The notes under the pieces: model-generated
What the model was told of the DNA's origin: nothing
The model's input: the letters and a program-made list of their open reading frames with translations, nothing else
Database searches by the model: none
Source: Pseudomonadota bacterium
GTDB taxonomy: Bacteria > Pseudomonadota > Gammaproteobacteria > Burkholderiales > Burkholderiaceae
NCBI GenBank assembly: GCA_023441105.1
Contig: JAEZQX010000130.1
Location: forward strand, 1 to 14,715
Reading direction: 5' to 3'
Length of the DNA: 14,715 bases
Shown: in pieces, positions 1 to 7,183 of the stretch
Position numbering within the stretch: position 1 is the first letter of the stretch
Layout: every line of letters starts with the position of its first letter
Position numbers and translations under genes: made by a program

Positions 1-2311
1 GCGCGAGCCAGACCTTGGCGCTGGTGATCGGCATCTGCAGGCGGCGGGCGGCATCGCCGTGTCCGGCGCGGCTGAGCGCGTCGATGACCGCGCTGACCAC
101 CGCCGGCGTCGCGCCGATGGTGCCGAGCTCGCCGACGCCCTTGACGCCCAGCGGGTTGTGCAGGCACGGCGTCGATTGATCCAATCGGGTGGCGATCGGG
201 CCGACGATGTCGGCGCGCGGAATCGCGTAGTCCATGAAGCTTCCGGTGAGCAACTGCGCCGACTGGGGGTCGTAGACCAGCTCCTCGCATAGCGCCTGGC
301 CGATGCCCTGGACGGCGCCGCCTTCCAGCTGCCCGGTGACGATCAGCGGGTTGACGACGTGGCCGACGTCGTTCGCCGATGCGTAGCTGACGATCGCGAC
401 ATGGCCGGTCTGGGGGTCGATCTCCGCCTCGCAGATGTGGCAGCCGTTGGGCCAGGTGGGGCCGCCGACGGTGCTGGTCGAGTCGACGTAGATCGAGGTG
501 TCCGGCTGCTTGGCGGCCAGGTCGAAGAGGCCGACCTGCCGGTCGGTGCCGACCACCTTGAAGACGCCCTCGCGATATTCGATGTCCGGCTCGCCGACCT
601 CGAGCTCCTCGGCGGCCAGCGCCTTGGCCTTCTCCACCGTGCGCTGCGAGGCGACCCGCACCGACGAGCCGCCGGTGAAGAGCGAGCGGGAGCCGGCGCT
701 GCCGAAGCCGTTGGCGAGGTCGGTGTCGCCCTGGACGATGCGGATGCGCTCGATCGGCACGCCGAAGACATCGACCGCGAGCTGCGCGTAGCTGGTGGCG
801 ATACCCTGGCCCATCGCCTGGGTGGCGGAAACGATCTCGATGAAGCCGTCGGCCGCCACCCGGACGGTGACCCGCTCCTCGAAGACGTTGCCGCCGGTCC
901 ACTCGAGGAACGTCGCGATCCCGATCCCGCGCAGGCGGTCGCGGGCGCGAGATTCGGCGAGGCGCCGGTCGAAGCCGCGCCAGTCGGCAAGCTCCAGGCC
1001 CTGGTCCATGACCGATTCGAACTTGCCGGAATCGTAGGTCTGCGCCATCGGGTTCTGGTAGGGCATCTGCTCCGGCCGGATCATGTTGCGGCGGCGGATC
1101 TCGGTGCGATCGATGCCGGTGACCCGCGCGGCTTCGTCCATCAGCCGCTCGATCAGGTAGATGGCCTCCGGACGGCCGGCGCCACGATAGGGGCCGGTCG
1201 GCGCGGTGTTGGTCAGCACTGCGGTCAGCTTGAGGTCGATGGTGCCGATGTCATAGACGCTGGTCGTGACCCACGGGCCGATCAGCAGCTGGATGGCGAC
1301 GCCGACGCCGGTGGCATAGGCGCCGACATTGGCGAGCGAGCGTACCCGCAGGGCCAGCACACGCCCGTTCGCATCCAGCGCCATTTCCGCCTCGCTGCGG
1401 ACGTCGCGCCCGTGAACCGACGACAGCAGTTCCTCGCTGCGGTCGGCTACCCACTTGACCGGACGCTGGAGGTCGCGCGCCGCATAGGCGACCACGGCAT
1501 CCTCCGGATAGAGCCCGGTCTTCATGCCGAAGCCGCCGCCGACATCGCCGACCACCACGCGGATCTTCTCGTTGCCGAGGCCGAGCACGGTGGCGAGGGT
1601 GTCCCGGATGCCGGTCGGCATCTGCGTGCTGACTCGCACCGTGAGCCGTCCGTCGGAGGCATCCAGGTTGGCGAGGAGGGTCCGCGGCTCGATCGGGGAA
1701 GCTGCCAGGCGCTGGTTCACGATCTGGATCCGCGCCACGTGGGCGGCGGCGGCGAACGCCCGGTCGCTCGCGGCGGCATCGCCGTGCCGCATCTCCGCCG
1801 CGATGTTGTCGCCCACCGAAGGCAGGAGCAGCGGCGCGTCGGCGGCCGCTGCCCTGGTGACGTCCACGACTGCCGGGAGTTCCTCGAAGTCCACCAGGAT
1901 CGCCTCGGCGGCATCGCGCGCCTGCTCGCGGGACTCGGCGACCACTGCGGCAATCGCCTCGCCGACGAACCGCGCCACCTCGGGTGCAAGCGGATGGCGC
2001 TCCGGCGTCACGGCCGGCGAACCGTCGGGCCGCGGAAAGCCGGCCACCCCCGGCAGGGCTTGCACGCCGCCGGCGACCAGGTCCGCGCCGGTGTAGACCG
2101 CGACCACGCCCGGCATGCCCCTGGCGGCGGCCGTGTCCATGCCGGTGATGCGTGCGTGGGGGTAGGGCGAGCGCAGGAACTGCACGACCAGCTGCCCCTG
2201 GGGCTTGAGGTCGTCGGCATAGCGGCCCCTGCCGGTGAGCAGGGCGTCGTCTTCCAGGCGGCGCACCGCCTGGCCGCTGCCGAACCGCGTGGCAATGGTG
2301 TCGCTGGTCAT
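1..2311 (-). CDS. Xanthine dehydrogenase-family molybdopterin-binding (large, CoxL form II-like) subunit, cut at the left edge
   Basis: The reading frame is open on the minus strand from ATG at 2311 to base 1, giving 770 visible residues. The family is usually about 770-800 residues, so only the last few are missing. Seen: an N-terminal EDDALLTGRGRYADD block; GGGFGMK at about residues 258-264 (molybdopterin contact region); GPYRGAGR at 373-380, the active-site loop; MGQG at 500-503; and a C-terminal GVGELGTIG with Glu728 at the position of the catalytic base of molybdenum hydroxylases. The RGAGR loop is the form II type. The AYxCSFR loop of true CO dehydrogenase is absent, so an aldehyde, purine or N-heteroaromatic substrate is likelier than CO. 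These enzymes normally need a 2Fe-2S subunit and an FAD subunit; neither is visible and both would have to lie beyond the edge or elsewhere. AGAGGAG sits 9 bases before the start. It lies 71 bases downstream of the IclR gene in the same direction. The substrate is unknown. Confidence 0.93.
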   Translation of the reverse strand, partial: MTSDTIATRFGSGQAVRRLEDDALLTGRGRYADDLKPQGQLVVQFLRSPYPHARITGMDTAAARGMPGVVAVYTGADLVAGGVQALPGVAGFPRPDGSPAVTPERHPLAPEVARFVGEAIAAVVAESREQARDAAEAILVDFEELPAVVDVTRAAAADAPLLLPSVGDNIAAEMRHGDAAASDRAFAAAAHVARIQIVNQRLAASPIEPRTLLANLDASDGRLTVRVSTQMPTGIRDTLATVLGLGNEKIRVVVGDVGGGFGMKTGLYPEDAVVAYAARDLQRPVKWVADRSEELLSSVHGRDVRSEAEMALDANGRVLALRVRSLANVGAYATGVGVAIQLLIGPWVTTSVYDIGTIDLKLTAVLTNTAPTGPYRGAGRPEAIYLIERLMDEAARVTGIDRTEIRRRNMIRPEQMPYQNPMAQTYDSGKFESVMDQGLELADWRGFDRRLAESRARDRLRGIGIATFLEWTGGNVFEERVTVRVAADGFIEIVSATQAMGQGIATSYAQLAVDVFGVPIERIRIVQGDTDLANGFGSAGSRSLFTGGSSVRVASQRTVEKAKALAAEELEVGEPDIEYREGVFKVVGTDRQVGLFDLAAKQPDTSIYVDSTSTVGGPTWPNGCHICEAEIDPQTGHVAIVSYASANDVGHVVNPLIVTGQLEGGAVQGIGQALCEELVYDPQSAQLLTGSFMDYAIPRADIVGPIATRLDQSTPCLHNPLGVKGVGELGTIGATPAVVSAVIDALSRAGHGDAARRLQMPITSAKVWLA

Positions 2312-2320
2312 GGATCTGGT

Positions 2321-2327
2321 CTCCTCT
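2321..2327 (-). promoter_or_regulatory. Ribosome binding site of the molybdoenzyme gene
   Basis: AGAGGAG on the minus strand ends 9 bases before the ATG at 2311. It fixes the start, which also aligns with the family's usual N-terminus a few residues before the conserved RRLEDDALLTGRG block. Confidence 0.7.
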
Positions 2328-2382
2328 GCCGTGGCCGCCGGCGGTGGCGCTCGCGTGTGTCTGCCGATTCTAGACCCAAGTA

Positions 2383-3234
2383 TCAGGCCCGGCGGCGCGA
2401 CTGCCCGGCCGTGGGCACGCTCGCGCCGAGCTCGCGCGAAATCGCCGCCGCCGCCTGCAGCTGCTCCTCCCGCGACTCGGCGACGCTGCGACGGACGTCG
2501 CGCTGGCGAAGGTAGGGCTGGGTCAGGGTGGCGATCGCGAAGCCGAGGCGGTCGAGGATGGGGCAGCAGATGTCGGTGATGCCGGGCAGGGTGTCGCTTT
2601 CCTTCTCCTCGAAGCCGCGCCTGGCGATCGCCGCGACCTGGCGCTGCAGGCTCGCGCGCGACGGCGGCGACGGATCGTTGGCGATCATCTCGTCGATCAG
2701 CTCCTGGCGTCGCTGCGGCGGCTGGAAGGCGCTGTAGGTGCGCGCCGAGACGCGGTCGACGCGGAACGGGAAGTGGGCCCCGACGCGGACCGAGAAGCCC
2801 ATTGCCTCGGGGCTGTCGACCTGCGCGACCACCAGGATCCTGCGGTCGTGGTGCACGACAAGGTGATTCGACTGCCGGGTCTCGTGCGCCAGGCGTTGCA
2901 TCAGCGGCAGCGCAACCGCCACCAGCTGCCGGATCTGCGCCTGGCGGTGCGCCAACTCGAACATCCGCAGCGACAGGCGATAGGTGCCGTTGACGGCGGA
3001 CCGGGTGATCCAGCCGCGCCGCTCCAGCACCTCGAGCATCCGGAAGATCTCGCCGATCGAGCGGCCGAGCCCGGCCGAGATCTGGTTCTGCGACAGGCCG
3101 TCCTTCGCATCGGCCAGCAGCTCGAGGATGTCGAGCCCCTTCTCGAGTGCCGGCGCGGCATAGGGAGTCGCGCCGCCGTTGTCTGCTTCCGCCTTGCCCC
3201 GCTCCATGCCTTGCGGCCTGTTCTGGTCTTTCAT
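2383..3234 (-). CDS. IclR-family transcriptional regulator
   Basis: 283 residues from ATG at 3234, a normal IclR length (about 250-285). Seen: an N-terminal winged helix-turn-helix at about residues 28-90 (ALEKGLDILELLADAKDGLS, then QISAGLGRSIGEIFRMLEVL and RRGWITR). A C-terminal IclR effector-binding domain follows at about 95-270, with the conserved RRGFEEKESDTLPGITDICC block at 205-224 and a following PILDRLG. Such proteins bind small aromatic or organic-acid effectors and control nearby catabolic genes. The gene is divergent from the dioxygenase/TRAP operon and co-directional with the molybdoenzyme gene, so it probably controls both arms and itself. The start is not certain. The frame extends upstream to 3303, but that adds only a basic low-complexity stretch that would overlap the probable promoter. 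ATG at 3207 is another possibility. No strong Shine-Dalgarno precedes any of them. The effector is unknown. Confidence 0.92.
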   Translation of the reverse strand: MKDQNRPQGMERGKAEADNGGATPYAAPALEKGLDILELLADAKDGLSQNQISAGLGRSIGEIFRMLEVLERRGWITRSAVNGTYRLSLRMFELAHRQAQIRQLVAVALPLMQRLAHETRQSNHLVVHHDRRILVVAQVDSPEAMGFSVRVGAHFPFRVDRVSARTYSAFQPPQRRQELIDEMIANDPSPPSRASLQRQVAAIARRGFEEKESDTLPGITDICCPILDRLGFAIATLTQPYLRQRDVRRSVAESREEQLQAAAAISRELGASVPTAGQSRRRA

Positions 3235-3293
3235 CCATACCCCGCGCCGGTTCGCGACCGCTGCCGGGCCCGGCTTGCGCCGCCGGGCCCGCC

Positions 3294-3323
3294 TTGACAG
3301 CATTGCTTTTCAAGGATGAAAAT
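3294..3323 (+). promoter_or_regulatory. Probable sigma70-type promoter of the dioxygenase-TRAP operon
   Basis: A perfect TTGACA (-35 consensus) at 3294-3299 is followed after 18 bases by GAAAAT at 3318-3323 (4 of 6 matches to TATAAT). The ATG of the first rightward gene is at 3354. The region is conspicuously A/T-rich in an otherwise GC-rich window, as expected of a promoter. The -10 assignment is approximate: other six-base windows within about 3317-3325 match nearly as well. Confidence 0.55.
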
Positions 3324-3333
3324 ACATTTCATC
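3315..3333. promoter_or_regulatory. Inverted repeat, candidate IclR operator
   Basis: GATGAAA, 5 bases, TTTCATC: a perfect 7-bp inverted repeat lying in the divergent intergenic region of an IclR-family gene. IclR-type regulators bind short palindromes of about this size as dimers. It overlaps the presumed -10 of the rightward promoter, which would suit repression of the dioxygenase/TRAP operon. A minus-strand promoter for the regulator may overlap too, since TATTTT reads leftward through the repeat, allowing autoregulation. The repeat itself is plainly visible; binding by this IclR protein is inference. Confidence 0.6.
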
Positions 3334-3353
3334 TGCGAAAAAGGCGAGAGGAC

Positions 3354-4193
3354 ATGACCAGGAGACTCAGCGACGCGGACGTCGCCCGCTATCGACGTGA
3401 CGGCATTCTCTTTCCCATCGACGTGATGCCGCCGGCCGAGGCGCAGGAACTGCTGCAGCGGCTGGAGGCCGACGAGCGCGCCCAGGGAGGCCGGCTGTCC
3501 GGCCGCAACAACCAGAAGCCGCACCTGCTGCATCCCTGGATGGATCAAGTGGTCCGCCATCCCGCCATCCTGGATGCGGTGGAGGACGTGCTCGGGCCGA
3601 ACCTGTTCTGCTGGGGCTCGCAGTTCTTCGCCAAGGATCCGGGCGACACCGCCTATGTGTCCTGGCACCAGGACGGCACCTACTGGGGCCTGTCGTCGCC
3701 CGACGTGGTCACCGCGTGGGTCGCGCTCACGCCGTCGATCCCCGAGAACGGCTGCATGCGCGTGGTTCCCGGAACCCAGCGGCAGCAGGTGGCGCACGAG
3801 GACACTTTCGCGGAAAGCAACCTGCTCAGCCGCGGCCAGGAGATCGCGGTCAAGGTGGACGAGGCGAAGGCGGTCGACGTGGTGCTGCAGCCGGGGCAGA
3901 TGTCGCTGCACCACGTGCTGATATTCCATGGCTCCGAACCGAACCAGTCCGACATCCGCCGGGTCGGCTTCGCCATCCGCTATGTCCCGACCCACGTCTC
4001 GCAGGCGTCCGGCATCCGCGAAAGCGCCTTGCTGGTTCGGGGCGTGGACGAGTTCGGCCATTTCGACCACGAACTGTCACCGGAGGCCGACATGCATCCC
4101 GATGCGGTCGCCCGCCACAAGCAGGTCATCGATCGGCAGATGCAGATCCTCTACGCGGGCGCCCGCCAGCGCGGCAAGCGCGAGATGGCTTAG
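3354..4193 (+). CDS. Phytanoyl-CoA dioxygenase (PhyH) family Fe(II)/2-oxoglutarate-dependent oxygenase
   Basis: 279 residues from ATG at 3354, typical for bacterial PhyH-like proteins. Family chemistry: O2 and 2-oxoglutarate drive hydroxylation of an unactivated C-H bond, giving succinate and CO2. Seen: WHQDGTYW with His105 and Asp107 as the first two iron ligands; HHVLIFHGSEPN with His192 as the distal ligand; and IRRVGFAIRY, where Arg203 is probably the 2-oxoglutarate-binding arginine. The metal triad is therefore intact. The N-terminal LSDADVARYRRDGILFPID is also typical of the family. The frame extends upstream to 3147, but ATG 3354 is chosen because it lies just after AAGGCGAGAGGA, downstream of the probable promoter, and at the family's usual N-terminus. 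It is the first gene of the rightward operon and probably the first chemical step on the imported compound. The substrate is unknown; activity on phytanoyl-CoA itself is unlikely given the TRAP context. Confidence 0.92.
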   Translation: MTRRLSDADVARYRRDGILFPIDVMPPAEAQELLQRLEADERAQGGRLSGRNNQKPHLLHPWMDQVVRHPAILDAVEDVLGPNLFCWGSQFFAKDPGDTAYVSWHQDGTYWGLSSPDVVTAWVALTPSIPENGCMRVVPGTQRQQVAHEDTFAESNLLSRGQEIAVKVDEAKAVDVVLQPGQMSLHHVLIFHGSEPNQSDIRRVGFAIRYVPTHVSQASGIRESALLVRGVDEFGHFDHELSPEADMHPDAVARHKQVIDRQMQILYAGARQRGKREMA

Positions 4194-4202
4194 CATCCGC
4201 CT

Positions 4203-4232
4203 CGGCGGTCGTGCCGAAAGGCCGGGCCGCCG
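4203..4232 (+). other. Nested hairpin between dioxygenase and TRAP genes
   Basis: Outer arms CGGCGG (4203-4208) and CCGCCG (4227-4232) enclose an inner GCC-GAAA-GGC hairpin (4213-4222) with a GNRA-type tetraloop and a 4/4 internal loop. No T-run follows, so it is not a standard intrinsic terminator. It could protect or process the mRNA so that the abundant binding protein is expressed differently from the dioxygenase, or it may be a chance result of high GC. The rest of the 108-base gap (4194-4301) shows only the next gene's ribosome binding site. Confidence 0.3.
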
Positions 4233-4290
4233 TCGTTCACGTCATCGCCCGGCGCGCGGCCAGCCGCCGGCAAGCCCCTACAGACACCCC

Positions 4291-4296
4291 AGGAGA
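4291..4296 (+). promoter_or_regulatory. Ribosome binding site of the TRAP binding-protein gene
   Basis: AGGAGA followed by 5 bases and ATG at 4302. It selects 4302 over the in-frame ATG at 4317, which would also leave a signal peptide. Confidence 0.65.
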
Positions 4297-4301
4297 CCAG
4301 C

Positions 4302-5318
4302 ATGACCCTCTCAGCGATGTCGATCCTCCGACCGGCCTGGCGCAGCGCCGGCCTCGCCCTGGCGGCGGCCGCGGCGGTCTTCGCGGCCCAGCCGGCAAGC
4401 GCGCAGAACGTGATCAAGATCCGCTTCGCGCATTCGTTGTCGAGCACCGAGCCGGCGCATCTCGCGGCCGAGTTCTTTGCCAAGAACGTGGCGGCGCGCA
4501 CCAACAACCGGGTCCAGATCCAGGTGTTCCCCAGCGAGCAGCTCGGCTCCGGCAAGGAGGTGAACGAGATGATCCGCCAGGGCGCCAACGTGATGAACAT
4601 CACCGACCCGGGCTACATGTCGGACTTCGTGCCGGACATCGGGGTGCTCAACGGACCTTACCTGGTCAAGGACCCGGCCGACTACCAGAAGCTGCTGGAT
4701 TCGGACTGGTTCAAGGAGATCGAGAAGAAGCTCGATGCCGCCGGCTTCAAGCTGATCATGGCCAACGGCTTCTTCGGCCAGCGCCACGTGATCGCGGACA
4801 AGCCGGTGCGCACGCCGTCCGACATGACGGGAATGACCGTGCGCGTGCCGCCCAATCCGATGTGGATCGAGACCTTCAAGGCGATGGGCGCGCGCCCGAC
4901 CACCGTCCAGTGGTCCGAGATCTACAGCGCCCTGCAGCAGAACGTCGTCGCCGCCGCCGAGGCGCCCCTGGGTTCGCTGTGGGGTTCGAAGCTGCATGAG
5001 ACGCGCAAGGTCATCTCGATGACCGGCCACTTCACCGCCTTCACCATGTGGCCTATCAACGCCAAGTACTTCAAGTCGTTGCCGGCCGACGTCCAGCAGA
5101 TCCTGGTCGAGGAGGGTGCCAAGGGCGGCGCCGAGATGACCCGGCTGACGCTGCAGATGAACGACGAGTACGTCAAGAAGTTCAAGGACCACGGCGTGAC
5201 CTTCGTCGAGGACGTCGACCTGGCCGCCTTCCAGAAGGCCACCACCCCGGCCTACAAGGCGTTTCCCAAGTGGACGCCCGGCCTGCACGACCGCGTGATG
5301 TCGGTCATCAAGCCCTGA
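4302..5318 (+). CDS. TRAP transporter periplasmic solute-binding protein, DctP family
   Basis: 338 residues, normal for the family. Seen: a Sec signal peptide (basic start, hydrophobic LALAAAAAVFAA, likely cleavage after ASA at residue 34). The DctP fold follows, with IKIRFAHSLSSTEPAHLAAE at the mature N-terminus and the signature VRVPPNPMWIETFKAMGARP. Arg181 in that signature corresponds to the arginine that usually salt-bridges the ligand carboxylate. TTVQWSEIYSALQQNVVAAA comes next. The family usually has VDG/VDAQExP after ALQQ; here it is VVAAAEAP, a modest deviation. The protein captures a small organic acid in the periplasm and hands it to the QM permease. It is followed by both permease genes, 3 bases away and then overlapping, so the transporter is complete. 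The conserved arginine argues for a carboxylated ligand, but the exact compound cannot be read from sequence. Confidence 0.94.
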   Translation: MTLSAMSILRPAWRSAGLALAAAAAVFAAQPASAQNVIKIRFAHSLSSTEPAHLAAEFFAKNVAARTNNRVQIQVFPSEQLGSGKEVNEMIRQGANVMNITDPGYMSDFVPDIGVLNGPYLVKDPADYQKLLDSDWFKEIEKKLDAAGFKLIMANGFFGQRHVIADKPVRTPSDMTGMTVRVPPNPMWIETFKAMGARPTTVQWSEIYSALQQNVVAAAEAPLGSLWGSKLHETRKVISMTGHFTAFTMWPINAKYFKSLPADVQQILVEEGAKGGAEMTRLTLQMNDEYVKKFKDHGVTFVEDVDLAAFQKATTPAYKAFPKWTPGLHDRVMSVIKP

Positions 5319-5321
5319 CGG

Positions 5322-5882
5322 ATGGCGGCGCCCGACAAGGCCCCCGCCGGATCATCGCCGCTTCGCGACGGCGCGGCCACCGCGCCGCTGCCGCGCGGCT
5401 GGCGCTGGGGCATCGACCAGTTCGAGGAGATCGTCGCATCCGCGGCGGTCGTCGTCGTGATCCTGTCCGTGGCCTGGGGCGTCCTGAGCCGCTACGTGAC
5501 CGAGCAGCCGTCGGCCTGGGCCGGCGAGATCGCCACCCTGGCCTTCGCCTGGGTGGTCTTCTTCGGCGCCACTGCCTGCATCAAGTACCACATGCATCCG
5601 ACCATCGACCTGCTGGTGAAGACCTTTCCACGCGGCCTGCAGCTGGCCATCGCCGTCGTCAACCATGTGCTGGTGCTCGGGTTCTGCGCCTTCATGGTCT
5701 GGTTCGGCACCCGCTTCGCGATCGATGCCTGGGATAGTCCCAGCGCCGTCCTGCGCATGCCGCTGACCTGGCTGTACGGGCCCGTCGCCGTCTGCTTCGC
5801 GCTGATGATCGTGCGCTACCTGCAGGTGCTCGCCGGCAGGATCTGGCATCTCGAAGAGGACCGGGTGACCCATGCTGGCTGA
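5322..5882 (+). CDS. TRAP transporter small permease subunit, DctQ family
   Basis: 186 residues with four predicted membrane helices at about 37-56, 69-88, 105-127 and 150-170, the arrangement of DctQ proteins. Seen: family features WAGEIATLAFAWVVFFGATA around helix 2 and the YHMHPTIDLLVK loop after it. The inner-membrane small subunit pairs with the DctM-type large subunit for sodium-driven uptake. The start codon follows the binding-protein stop by 3 bases with no strong Shine-Dalgarno, so translation is probably coupled. Its last 11 bases overlap the large permease gene. A proline/alanine-rich leader of about 28 residues precedes the first helix. Confidence 0.9.
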   Translation: MAAPDKAPAGSSPLRDGAATAPLPRGWRWGIDQFEEIVASAAVVVVILSVAWGVLSRYVTEQPSAWAGEIATLAFAWVVFFGATACIKYHMHPTIDLLVKTFPRGLQLAIAVVNHVLVLGFCAFMVWFGTRFAIDAWDSPSAVLRMPLTWLYGPVAVCFALMIVRYLQVLAGRIWHLEEDRVTHAG

Positions 5883-7164
5883 CTGGCTGCCGGCGATCCT
5901 GATGTGCGTGCTGTTCGCCATCGGCACGCCGATCTCGTTCGCGATCGCCATCAGTGCGCTGTCGTTCTTCGTCGTCAGCGGCGAGATGCCGCTCAATATC
6001 TTCGTCCAGAAGATGGTGACGGTGACCGATTCCTACCCGCTGCTGGCGATCCCGTTCTTCGTTCTCGCCGGCGCGATCATGAACAAGGCCGGCATCACCG
6101 GCCGCCTGCTGGCGCTTGCCGACGCCATGGTGGGCCATCTCACCGGCGCGCTGGCGCAGATGTGCACGGTGCTCGCGACGCTGCTGGGCGGCCTGACCGC
6201 GTCTTCCAGCGCCGATGCCGCCATGCTGGCGAAGATCCTCGGCCCGGAGATGGTCAGGAACAACTACAGCCCGGCTTTCGCGGCGGTGATCACCTCCTGC
6301 TCGGCGATCATCGCCTCGCTGATCCCGCCGTCGATCGGGTTGATCATCTACGGCTACGTCGCCGACGTCTCGATCGGGCGGCTGTTCATCGGCGGCGTGC
6401 TGCCAGGCCTGCTGATCGCGGCCTCGTTGATGACGGTGACCTGGTTCGTCTCGCGCCGCCGCGGCTACCTGCCGAAGCGCACCACCTTCGCGGGTACCCA
6501 GACCCTGGCGCGCACCTTCCGCGAAGCCGTGTGGGCGCTGTCCATCCCGGTGTTCATCATCGTCGGCATCCGCTACGGCATCTTCACGCCGACCGAAGCC
6601 GGCGCCATCACCGTGCTGTACGTGATCCTGGTCGGCAAGTTCGCCTACCGCAGCCTGCGGCTGCGCGACCTGCCGGAGCTGCTCAAGGAGACGGCGCTCG
6701 ATACCAGCTCGGTGATGCTGATGGTGTGCGCCGCCTCCGCCTTCGGCTTCTATCTCGCCTGGGAGCGGATACCGCCGCAGCTGGCCGCCTGGCTGATCAC
6801 GCTGACGCAGGATCCGGTGGCGCTGCTGCTGCTGATCAACCTGCTGCTGATCGTGCTCGGCACGGCAGTCGAGGGGACGTCCGCGCTGATCATCCTCACC
6901 CCGATCTTCGTGCCGATCCTGACCAAGCTCGGCATCGACCCGGTGCACTTCGGCATCGTGCTGGTCACCAACCTGACGATCGCCGGCGTCACGCCGCCGG
7001 TCGGACAGATGATGTTCATCAGCTCGCGGGTGCTGAGGGTGCCGATGGACGACTACACCATCGAGGTGCTGCCGTTCCTGGGCAGCCTGATGCTGGTGCT
7101 GATCCTGCTGACCCTGTTCCCGCAGATCACGCTGCTGTTGCCGAATGCGGTCTTCGGCCACTGA
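5872..7164 (+). CDS. TRAP transporter large permease subunit, DctM family
   Basis: 430 residues, the usual DctM length, almost entirely hydrophobic with about 11-12 membrane segments. Seen: signature stretches YPLLAIPFFVLAGAIMNKAG (55-74), GGLTASSSADAAMLAKILGP (106-125), ASLIPPSIGLIIYGYVADVS (148-167), RLFIGGVLPG, FTPTEAGAITVLY and ITPP-like VTPPVGQMMF near the end. It is the transport-conducting subunit in the inner membrane, sodium-coupled in characterised members. Start ATG 5872 overlaps the small-permease stop by 11 bases, implying coupled synthesis of the two subunits. Confidence 0.95.
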   Translation: MLADWLPAILMCVLFAIGTPISFAIAISALSFFVVSGEMPLNIFVQKMVTVTDSYPLLAIPFFVLAGAIMNKAGITGRLLALADAMVGHLTGALAQMCTVLATLLGGLTASSSADAAMLAKILGPEMVRNNYSPAFAAVITSCSAIIASLIPPSIGLIIYGYVADVSIGRLFIGGVLPGLLIAASLMTVTWFVSRRRGYLPKRTTFAGTQTLARTFREAVWALSIPVFIIVGIRYGIFTPTEAGAITVLYVILVGKFAYRSLRLRDLPELLKETALDTSSVMLMVCAASAFGFYLAWERIPPQLAAWLITLTQDPVALLLLINLLLIVLGTAVEGTSALIILTPIFVPILTKLGIDPVHFGIVLVTNLTIAGVTPPVGQMMFISSRVLRVPMDDYTIEVLPFLGSLMLVLILLTLFPQITLLLPNAVFGH

Positions 7165-7183
7165 CCGCCGCAGGGAAGGAGCG

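Noticed and set aside
1..2311. Carbon monoxide dehydrogenase large subunit (coxL form I)
   Set aside because: The active-site loop reads GPYRGAGR, not AYxCSFR, so the copper-binding cysteine signature of true CO dehydrogenase is missing.
2335..2344. Palindrome CCGCCGGCGG in the gap between IclR and the molybdoenzyme gene
   Set aside because: Short G/C-only palindromes are frequent by chance in this composition, and no T-run or promoter boxes accompany it.
359..2515. A 718-codon open frame on the plus strand opposite the molybdoenzyme gene
   Set aside because: It is the antisense of a clearly recognisable CoxL-type protein, has no family motifs, is Arg/Gly/Ala/Asp-rich and crosses into the antisense of the IclR gene. 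Long antisense frames are expected from the third-position GC bias.
5692..7161. A 489-codon minus-strand frame opposite the TRAP permease genes
   Set aside because: Low-complexity Gln/Arg/Asp/His-rich translation mirroring hydrophobic codons of the real permeases; no motif and no ribosome binding site seen.
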